Source: Halocafeteria seosinensis
Lineage: Eukaryota; Sar; Bigyra; Bicosoecida
Direction: 5' to 3'
Assembly: GCA_001687465.1 (NCBI GenBank)
Contig: LVLI01000948.1
Span: 1 to 18,238 of the forward strand
Length of the DNA: 18,238 nt
Notes under the pieces: model-generated
Databases searched by the model: none
What the model saw: the letters and a program-made list of their open reading frames with translations, nothing else
Told to the model about the DNA's origin: nothing
Made by a program: the position numbers and the translations under genes
In this document: positions 1 through 5,511 of the stretch, piece by piece
How the letters are laid out: every line of letters begins with the position of its first letter
Numbering within the stretch: position 1 is the stretch's first letter

Positions 1-22
1 GACATGCGCCGTGAGGGAACAC
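1..22. repeat. 22-bp direct repeat, left copy
   Basis: The first 22 bases, beginning gacatgcgccgtgagggaac, recur at 1191-1212 with a single mismatch (g to a at the fifteenth base). The left copy lies just downstream of the kinase C-terminal tail and at the window edge, so its true left limit is unknown. It is too long for a normal target-site duplication. It is more likely the edge of a dispersed repeat also present in the GC-rich island. This is a direct sequence observation; the interpretation is inference. Confidence 0.7.
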
Positions 23-95
23 TTGCAGCTGTGGCATTGCGTATATTGCTCTGGGTAACTTAGCCATTCGCCTACGACACCAGGTCTTAGCTCTA

Positions 96-311
96 TCAAC
101 TAGCATTTGCCATACTCTGCATTTCCTCGAATATGAGCTCCCTGCCATGCGGTTGAGGCACGTCACGGGATAATTTTTCTTCGAATTGAAAGTTGAAGGA
201 TTCTCTACAAACAGGCTCAAGGAGCGGTTTCCTCACACTGTGGAAGAATGGCTTGGACAAAATCTGTTCAATGCTCTTCCGTTTCTTCGGATTGAATACA
301 AGAGTAGTCAT
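96..311 (-). pseudogene. MAP-kinase-like gene, detached C-terminal part
   Basis: The minus strand encodes the end of a MAP kinase: LVFNPKKRKSIEQIL followed by PFFHSVRKP, then EPVC, FNFQFEE and RELIFEEM, stopping with TGA at 98-96. In MAPKs the stretch LVFxPxKR opens subdomain XI, and EPVC...FNFxFEE...ELI belongs to the C-terminal extension that folds back on the N-lobe. The match begins near base 311. Upstream of that (higher coordinates) the frame runs into AT-rich repeat sequence with no kinase character. The rest of the kinase domain is at 2604-3419, about 2.3 kb away on the same strand, so this is the severed tail of one interrupted gene. No convincing splice acceptor sits directly before LVF. 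An exon behind a very long intron is possible but would still leave the domain incomplete. Confidence 0.75.
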
Positions 312-720
312 AGAGGGCGGGTTTTTGGACAGATAGAAAAATTGGCTTATTTGGTTAAAATTTTTCAAGGGGAAAATTTTGTCAGAAAATTTTCAGAAAA
401 TTTTTAGAGTAGTGGAAAAGTTGGGTAATTTGGCTGAATTTTCAGGGGTCAAATTTTTTCAAGCCAACCTATAAAAATAGGCTAATTTAGTCGATTTTGG
501 AGGGTGGTAAAATTGGTTAGATGAATTGATAAAAAATGGCTTATTTGGCTGAATTTTCAGGGGGTCAAATTTTTTCGAGCCAACCTATAAAAATAGGCTA
601 ATTTGGCTGAATTTTCAGGGGGTCAAATTGGTTAGATGGATTGATAAAAGTTGGCTAATTTGGCTGAATTTCAGGGTATAAAATTGGTTAGACAGAAAAG
701 TAAAATATCGCTATACGATA
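312..720. repeat. AT-rich degenerate tandem repeats at the kinase break
   Basis: This stretch is built from recurring AT-rich words. The core ttggctgaattttcaggggg, usually followed by tcaaatt, occurs around 430, 549 and 606, and a shortened copy lies near 660. The longest copies (about 428-490 and 545-607) continue through a near-identical block with agccaacctataaaaatag and ggctaattt. The word aaattggttaga recurs near 512, 627 and 681. The array starts where kinase homology stops and ends before the decayed ORF. I see no gene in it. It could be a decayed terminal or subterminal repeat of the inserted element or a minisatellite; I cannot tell which. Confidence 0.75.
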
Positions 721-754
721 GGCACTTTCGACCAAAATGGAAGACCGTTTCTAG

Positions 755-1095
755 TTAAAATATTTCATATGAACTTATTTTGAAACTTGTTTCTCCGCAT
801 AATTTATTCACAATTCTTAGACTCTCGTAAGGAACATCTAAATCCCACGGTTCTAGTTCATCAGTATGTGTTTCACGGATTCGTTTCAGTTCATTATCAA
901 TCCAATAACCAATTTTTTCTTCACAGGATAATTATGGAAATACACTATACCATAGTTCTTCTATTTCATCTTCACCATTCATTTTGTAACAGAATTCCAT
1001 ATCATCAGGCATTGTATTATACTCTATAATATGTTTTATCCCTATCGCAAAATTACAATCGTCTTCTAAATACACACACACAAATGTGACAGATA
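755..1095 (-). pseudogene. Decayed element ORF with one internal stop
   Basis: On the minus strand a reading frame enters from the GC-rich island at about 1095 and runs through FVCVYLEDDCNFAIGIKH and NGEDEIEELWYSVFP to a TAA at 934-932. It then continues in the same frame for about 58 more codons (LSCEEKIGYWIDNELKRI ... EPWDLDVPYESLR ... SSYEIF) to a TAA at 757-755. Both halves are acidic and of similar composition, so one protein interrupted by a single nonsense codon is the simplest reading. The upstream residues (MVNFPAGGLSV) come from the GC-rich sequence and are probably not original. I recognise no family. Strand and proximity to the integrase and RING ORFs suggest a gene of the same mobile element. 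Confidence 0.55.
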
Positions 1096-1283
1096 GCCCA
1101 CCGGCCGGGAAGTTGACCACATCCTCTTAACGAGGAGCGGTATGCGCCCGTGTTAAGCAGCGACGGGCCCGCTGTTCCTGCAGCCTTGCTGACATGCGCC
1201 GTGAAGGAACACAGCACTGGTTAAGCTCAGGAGGCATCGGGGGAGGAGCCATGCCTGCGCCCACAATGTCAGAGGTACCGACA
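1096..1283. other. GC-rich island holding the second copy of the 22-bp repeat
   Basis: A block of under 200 bp is visibly GC-rich between AT-rich flanks. It contains the palindromes ccggccgg (near 1101) and cgggcccg (near 1163), a small hairpin near 1123-1135 (cctc, loop ttaac, gagg), and the 22-bp repeat at 1191-1212 that matches bases 1-22. Its right edge coincides with the point where the RING ORF loses protein-like character, and its left edge with the start of the decayed ORF. It therefore looks like a separate insertion, or a junction, within the larger element. I see no clear terminal inverted repeats, target duplication or tRNA-like promoter boxes. Confidence 0.5.
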
Positions 1284-1464
1284 AGGCTTCTAAATTGGCT
1301 TCGACATATTCACGTAAATGTTGATTGGTGATGTTTTTAACCTTACAGCGGTAATAGCAACGGTATGTTTGACTCTTACAAGCATCGCAAACGGGGTGTC
1401 CGCAGGGATAGGTTGTTGTTGTCTCATCGTAGCAAATTCCACATTGTTCTGTTTCGGTGTTCAT
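1153..1464 (-). CDS. RING-finger-like ORF of the mobile element, 3' end replaced
   Basis: The ORF starts MNTETEQCGICYDETTTT and carries a small RING-type zinc pattern in its first 40 residues: C8-x2-C11-x9-C21-x-H23-x2-C26-x2-C29-x6-C36-x3-C40. The last pair has three rather than the usual two residues between its cysteines. RING domains usually bind E2 ubiquitin-conjugating enzymes, and small RING proteins occur in large DNA transposons and in viruses of protists. After NQHLREYVEANLEAL (to about base 1283) the frame enters the GC-rich island, and the last 43 or so residues (SVPLTLWAQAW onward) look like accidental translation. The original C-terminus is probably lost. It starts 58 bp beyond the integrase stop on the same strand, consistent with tightly packed element genes. 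The family assignment rests on the zinc pattern only. Confidence 0.55.
   Translation of the reverse strand: MNTETEQCGICYDETTTTYPCGHPVCDACKSQTYRCYYRCKVKNITNQHLREYVEANLEALSVPLTLWAQAWLLPRCLLSLTSAVFLHGACQQGCRNSGPVAA
1191..1212. repeat. 22-bp direct repeat, right copy
   Basis: This is the second copy of the sequence at 1-22, differing at one base and in the same orientation. Similarity does not obviously extend beyond 22 bp on the right side: acagcactgg here against acttgcagct at the left copy. Confidence 0.7.
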
Positions 1465-1521
1465 CCTTTTTCCTATAATAGTACTACCGATATTTTTTCT
1501 AAGTGGTTTTCTGCGGAAACC

Positions 1522-2457
1522 TTAATAGAACTTACTTTTTTTAAAATCCTGAAGACTTGATTCAGGAATCCATTCTGGTATCAAATCTTCATATCCGAGC
1601 CAAACCACTTGAATTTCCTTCTTACCATTACGGGTGCGTCGTTTTAACACTTCTTTTACTAAGAAAAAGTCCATGGTTGTTTTCTGTAATTCCTCAGCGT
1701 AGAATGATCCGATTACAGTACCATCAACCATGTCATCCACCTTATAGGTGATAGGATTTGTGTTCAAAACCTCTGACACGGTGAAAACACGTTTCGTCCA
1801 ATTGTTGATTTGCTTTTCAAAGACGCCTTCCACACGTGACAGTCGAACCGTATCATCTACTTCAAATTTTGCTTTATCCTTAAAATCCTTTCCACCAACG
1901 AACGGTTTACTTTCGGGAATGGCTTCACCATTGAACACATCATTAGGGGTCTGTTTCGTGTTGCTATGCTTCTTCGAATTATACTCCTCGACTAAACGAG
2001 GAAGAGCATTCACCCAATTTTCATGATCGTTATCCATCCATAATTTCATTGTCCGATTGTATCGCTCAGCAATCACTGATTTATTTTCAGAAAATGTAGA
2101 ATACTGTTCCATTCCATGTTGTTTTAGAAAATCTTTCATCGGCTTTTCAACAAATTCTTCTCGCAAGTCTGTCCACAAATAACTTGGATTCTCAGGTAAT
2201 TCTTTGAACAGTTCCTTAAATTTACTAACAAAAATGGTTGTCTTCTTATTTTTCAAGGGAAAACCCCACGCTTTTCGTGAATAGAGTTCGATGACTGACA
2301 AACTATACCGAAATCCATCCAGTTCTTCCATTTCCACGAGATCCGCTGTCAGAATATTCAGAAAGCCACCGCTTACAACACGACGACGAGAAAATTTACG
2401 AGTTACTTTACGGTTGATCTCTTGACGAAATTGTTTTGTCAAGGTTTTATCGCTCAT
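1522..2457 (-). CDS. Polinton/Maverick-type integrase with chromodomain
   Basis: This uninterrupted 311-residue retroviral-type (rve) DDE integrase would insert linear element DNA into chromosomes. The catalytic acids are visible as D39 in TADLVEM, D97 in LWTDLREEF and E131 in ENKSVIAERYNRTMK, with 33 residues between D97 and E131, close to the D,D-35-E pattern. The block SENKSVIAERYNRT resembles Polinton/Maverick and virophage integrases (typically ETK..IVERFNRT) rather than Ty3/gypsy. The last 50 or so residues (FFLVKEVLKRR ... VVWLGYEDLIPEWIPES) form a chromodomain, which in such elements can steer integration toward modified histones. No polymerase B, protease, ATPase or capsid gene is visible, so the element is a fragment. 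The ATG at 2457 lies 11 bp after the stop of the kinase-element fusion frame. Lack of frame damage suggests a recent insertion or recent activity. An endogenous virophage-like element is the main alternative. Confidence 0.85.
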   Translation of the reverse strand: MSDKTLTKQFRQEINRKVTRKFSRRRVVSGGFLNILTADLVEMEELDGFRYSLSVIELYSRKAWGFPLKNKKTTIFVSKFKELFKELPENPSYLWTDLREEFVEKPMKDFLKQHGMEQYSTFSENKSVIAERYNRTMKLWMDNDHENWVNALPRLVEEYNSKKHSNTKQTPNDVFNGEAIPESKPFVGGKDFKDKAKFEVDDTVRLSRVEGVFEKQINNWTKRVFTVSEVLNTNPITYKVDDMVDGTVIGSFYAEELQKTTMDFFLVKEVLKRRTRNGKKEIQVVWLGYEDLIPEWIPESSLQDFKKSKFY

Positions 2458-2468
2458 CTATACTATTA

Positions 2469-2603
2469 GTCATGTTTCAGTTGGGGAATATCTTTATGTC
2501 CCCACGCAAGAGTACTAATACCATCATTTAAAACAAATCGCTTATTGTCCAATATCGTCATTCCAGTTTTCGACGTCTGTTCGGTATAAATGGTATGACA
2601 CAC
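2469..2603 (-). other. Element-derived tail fused in frame to the kinase
   Basis: The kinase frame does not stop at the break. After AEF it continues VCHTIYTEQTSKTGMTILDN and ends WGHKDIPQLKHD with a TAA at 2468-2466. These 45 residues do not resemble the MAPK segment expected here, which normally carries a PLFPG motif and the MAPK insert. The frame ends 11 bp before the integrase ATG, the tight spacing expected between element genes, so it may be the C-terminus of an upstream element gene joined to the kinase. Alternatively it is ordinary open sequence. I recognise no family. Confidence 0.4.
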
Positions 2604-3419
2604 AAACTCCGCGAGCACGCACCCTACACTCCATAAATCTGCTTTTGCGTCATAGGTACCTAGTCCACAGAGGATTTCTGGGGCTCTATACCAAAGCGTT
2701 ACTACATCGTCCGTCAAGTGTCCCATATCGGAACTGATACCCCTGGCTAGCCCGAAGTCGCCAAGAGCTAGATGCCCATCAGAATTCACGAGCACATTCG
2801 CAGGTTTCAAGTCTCTGTGAAGCACGTCTGCAGAATGTATGTACTTAAGAGCTCGCAACATCTGGTAAACAAAATACGCAACGTGGCTTTCAGGAAAATA
2901 CTGCCTTGATGTGAAAAGCAGATCTTCCAGGTCCCAATCAAATGCTTCAACAACTATGTACAATGAGCGAAATTCCAGTCTTTCAGGCGGTTCTGTCATG
3001 ATATCTACTATATGAGTGATGTTATCATGCTCCCTAAAATGACGGAGTAATTTCAGTTCCCTGAGGATGCGTTTTACTGTGCACGAGAGGAGTTGGGCTG
3101 AGGATTAGCAGCTCAGTCAGTGGAGAACGAAACTGCTTACCTTGGACCCCGTCACGGAAAACGTTGGTGATCTTTTTGATAGCGACCTTTCTCCCAGTGA
3201 CCTGCACAAAAAAAGAATCATATGCCACCATTGAAAACGGTTCTCAGGCATATTTCTTACTAGATCATTTGCCTTCGCCACAAGGCCGTTCGCTCCACAG
3301 AAAGATGCTTCCAATTGAACGTATCTGTTCCTCACTACAAAAACTTGGTCATGAAGGAAGTGCCGGCGATAACCTCTAGGGATGGAAAAACTGTGCTCGG
3401 AGGGCATATTCCCATTCAT
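2604..3419 (-). pseudogene. MAP-kinase-like gene, 5' part with two introns (interrupted)
   Basis: Exons at 3419-3261, 3201-3141 and 3076-2604 are joined by GT-AG introns of 59 bp (3260-3202, GTAAGA...TGCAG) and 64 bp (3140-3077, GTAAGC...CACAG). The product starts MNGNMPSEHSFSIPRGYRRH. It reads through a nucleotide loop (FCGANGLVAKA, residues near 41), VAIKKI with the ATP-binding lysine K62, the MAPK-type stretch ALKYIHSADVLHRDLKPANV (catalytic D162), DFG at 180-182, the activation loop LTDDVVTLWYRAPE, and DLWSVGCVLAEF ending at residue 231. Two features are odd. The MAPK TxY motif reads T195-D196-D197, so the phosphorylated tyrosine is missing. The first glycine of GxGxxG appears to be phenylalanine. 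Subdomain X and the MAPK insert are missing because foreign DNA follows, and the tail lies at 311-96. As it stands this should not make a complete kinase. Confidence 0.8.
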
Positions 3420-3780
3420 CTATCCTTTGTGCAAGAAAATTTCGTCCAGGTTGTTACAGTGTTGTGACTAGCTTCTGGGTGCCATTTCCCGCTGTACTTG
3501 TTGGTAAAGGCTAGCGTTGGTCAGTGCAACGTGCAAGGAGATACACGTCCACAATAGCCGAGTTAGTTGGTATTCCTGCAACGTGAAAAGTGGAAGCATT
3601 GGCTCTGGCATGTCATACAGTATGTATGTTCTCACAAAATTGATACCAGTGCCATACGGTGGGAGCGGCTTAGACTTCACCTACACTAAGCAAGCACCGT
3701 AAACTGCTTCTTGCTGATGTACTTGCAGTAGATAAATTAAGCTTACCAATAGTAATTGTTTGGGCTATTGTTCGGGATAA
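3420..3780. other. Upstream region of the kinase gene; no gene seen
   Basis: This stretch lies upstream of the kinase start (minus strand). It holds only short reading frames on either strand with no protein-like character, for example a plus-strand frame ending GGSGLDFTYTKQAP near 3700. It presumably carried the kinase promoter and 5' leader. No promoter motif is clear to me. Confidence 0.4.
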
Positions 3781-4350
3781 AAACATCGGGCACGCGGAGT
3801 TAGCACCGGATCAGACTCCCTGCTTGAGGCCGACATAGCTCAGTATGACCTGCAACACGCAGAATGTCGTCTCACGATGGATCCTGATTGGTATCCAATT
3901 AAGGCACTCATAATCAACGATAATTGCGCCTTACCTGCGTGACTGTGGGTTCTATAAGAGGAGTTGCAGACTTGCGCAGAGTGCGGATTGTGCATCGGAC
4001 ATCGGAAGCATGCCTGTTTGGTCTTAATGCCACGGTAAGAGATACCACTTATGAATCTGATCGTCTGCCAATGCGGTAACGTAAGTGCATCATCCTCAAC
4101 CATTTGATATAGTGTTTCAAACTATCTCACTGGGCAACATGACCGTCTTGAAGTTGCATTGGGAGACATTTCTCGATAGTGTGGCCATTCGGCAGTTTAT
4201 GATCGTATCGTGGCAGACTCACTTCAAAGTAAAAAGTGCACTGTGGAATATTTGCTACGTAAGACAGAAATTGCTCGCGGTGGCTGGGAAGGCATTGCAC
4301 TGCTACGTAAACTTTTTCAGGAATGTGCTGATTCCCTTCTGATTTTATGA
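3781..4350 (+). pseudogene. Possible decayed plus-strand gene
   Basis: Three consecutive plus-strand frames read like protein but do not join. The first, 3781-3942, includes SLLEADIAQYDLQHAECRL and MDPDWYPIKALIINDN, then TGA. The second, 3924-4079, includes GSIRGVADLRRVRIVHRTSE and YESDRLPMR, then TAA. The third, 4108-4350, includes QHDRLEVALGDIS, a TAG at 4177, then AVYDRIVADSLQSKK and LLRKTEIARGGWEGIALLRK, ending with TGA. A 145-bp intron at 4035-4179 (GTAAGA...GATAG) would join the second frame to the end of the third in phase and remove the TAG. No intron I tried joins the first to the second without creating a stop. I recognise no family. The likeliest readings are a decayed gene with frameshifts, a real gene with introns I cannot place, or chance. 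Confidence 0.3.
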
Positions 4351-4480
4351 AGGCAATCCTATACAAGAGCATTTATCACTATTAATAGTGTCACTTTTAT
4401 CAGAGGAAACACAAGTGGCAGGGGAGAGACAGCCAAATGTCCGAAAGATACATTCTGTTCCAGAATTGTACCATATGGTA

Positions 4481-5199
4481 TTACTCTGTCCCGGGCTTGT
4501 ACCTTGGAGGGAAGTCCTCTTTTGCCTCTCCTTTTTGAGCAGCGGAAATCCAACTGCAGCCAAGAATAAAATATATGCATTGTTTTGGAACCATGGGCCA
4601 CAGAGTCGTACATACGCTATGGCGTTGGATCGAGCAGGCTGATCATCTACTAGCGTGTTCTCCAGCAGCACCGGGCCACCATTCTTGAACCCCGCCAGGC
4701 ACCTCGGATGGGTTTGCCGAATAAGCTCATTGCCTAGCATCTTTGTATTAGAAGCGGCAAGCGCTGTTAAAGTATGCAAGGCCGCTTCATCAATATTAGA
4801 ATGGCCGTATGCCTTGGACAGATGAGACACTGTTGAGCACAGACGTAACAACTACGAGTTGGGTCGTGACTTCCTTCGCCTACAACCAATATACTTCGTA
4901 CCTTCTCGGAATAGTGTTCTATACTGTTGTTCTTCTGATTCCCGAGGAGTATTACCATTTTTCTGTTGTGCAAGTGATTTCTGTGTCTGCTCGTCTTCCG
5001 ACACGGAGCCACTACCTTCAGAGCCATCGGTCTCTGATCCTTCAGAACCAGACTCTGAGCCAGAGCCAGCGGGATGCTTCATCGATTGCACTTCTCGCTT
5101 TACTGCATGACCTTGGGCATTCGACGTCGCGTATACTGGCTGCGGTCGATGTATGTGAGGTTGAGAGCTCTGACCGCCACTTCCCCCAAAGCTACTCAT
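4481..5199 (-). CDS. Protein of unknown function, 194 residues, three exons
   Basis: Exons 5199-4902, 4829-4616 and 4553-4481 are joined across introns of 72 bp (4901-4830, GTACGA...AACAG, phase 1) and 62 bp (4615-4554, GTATGT...TGCAG, phase 2). The frame closes cleanly with TAA. The first 95 or so residues are Gly/Ser/His-rich and then strongly acidic (SGSESGSEGSETDGSEGSGS), so probably disordered. The second half is likely folded and helical: YRTLFREVSHLSKAYGHSNI, DEAALHTLTALAASNTKMLG, then HPRCLAGFKNGGPVLLENTL and a polar end (AKEDFPPRYKPGTE). No signal peptide or membrane segment is seen. I do not recognise the family. The splice sites match the other introns here, and both joins give protein-like sequence, which is the main evidence that the gene is real. 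It is divergent from the SEN1-like gene, with 312 bp between start codons. Confidence 0.65.
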
Positions 5200-5511
5200 C
5201 GAGAGCTTGTTTTTCCTTCTCCCTTTGCCAAGAAACCAAAAAACTGGATAGACATGGGCATAGATGCTTATCCACTGCGTTCACTCAATGAATTTCAATC
5301 TACCCGGTATTGTATTACGTTGTATAAGCGAATACCAGTACGGCGGAAAGTTTGTTGCTTTGGGGTCTCCGATTTCAAATGCCATGGCTCATTGGCCCAA
5401 GAGTGTGAAAGCAATGCGTGTTGACTATCCTAGCTATGTTAGGTAGATGCAGAGGGATAGAATACTGAATAGAATGCGAATCTGAATATGTTTTCCTAGA
5501 AAGGTTATATC
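5200..5511. promoter_or_regulatory. Divergent upstream region of the 194-residue gene and SEN1
   Basis: These 312 bp separate the start codons of two oppositely directed genes and so should hold both promoters. Plus-strand frames crossing it (for example ending near 5424) overlap the first exon of the 194-residue gene antisense and do not look coding. No TATA box or other motif stands out. The regulatory role is inferred from layout only. Confidence 0.35.

Larger units (their letters stand above)
755..2603 (-). mobile_element. Polinton/Maverick- or virophage-like element remnant inside the kinase gene
   Basis: The segment holds an intact chromodomain integrase, a RING ORF, a decayed ORF and a short in-frame tail of about 45 codons fused to the kinase, all on the minus strand. 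It interrupts the MAP-kinase gene between subdomain IX (GCVLAEF, ending at 2604) and subdomain XI (LVFNPKKR, about 311). Hallmark Polinton genes such as protein-primed DNA polymerase B and capsid proteins are absent. I cannot see long terminal inverted repeats or a 6-bp target duplication. It is therefore a partial or internally deleted copy, or a captured fragment. The AT-rich repeats at 312-720 may belong to it. Outer limits are approximate. Confidence 0.7.

Noticed and set aside
312-720. CRISPR array
   Set aside because: Repeats are degenerate, contiguous and irregular, without uniform repeats and unique spacers, and the DNA is eukaryotic.
1096-1283. tRNA gene or tRNA-derived SINE
   Set aside because: I could not find a convincing A box and B box pair or a cloverleaf in the GC-rich island.
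1522-2457. Ty3/gypsy (chromovirus) retrotransposon integrase
   Set aside because: A chromodomain also occurs in chromoviruses. However, the block around the catalytic glutamate (SENKSVIAERYNRT) is Polinton/virophage-like, there is no HHCC zinc domain, and no reverse transcriptase, RNase H or protease lies upstream.
3840-4372. Minus-strand frames of 87 and 81 codons
   Set aside because: Their composition is less protein-like than the plus-strand frames over the same bases, and they show no motif or splice continuity.
4809-5424. Plus-strand frames of 160 and 116 codons
   Set aside because: They lie antisense to the spliced 194-residue gene and its upstream region and lack protein-like composition.
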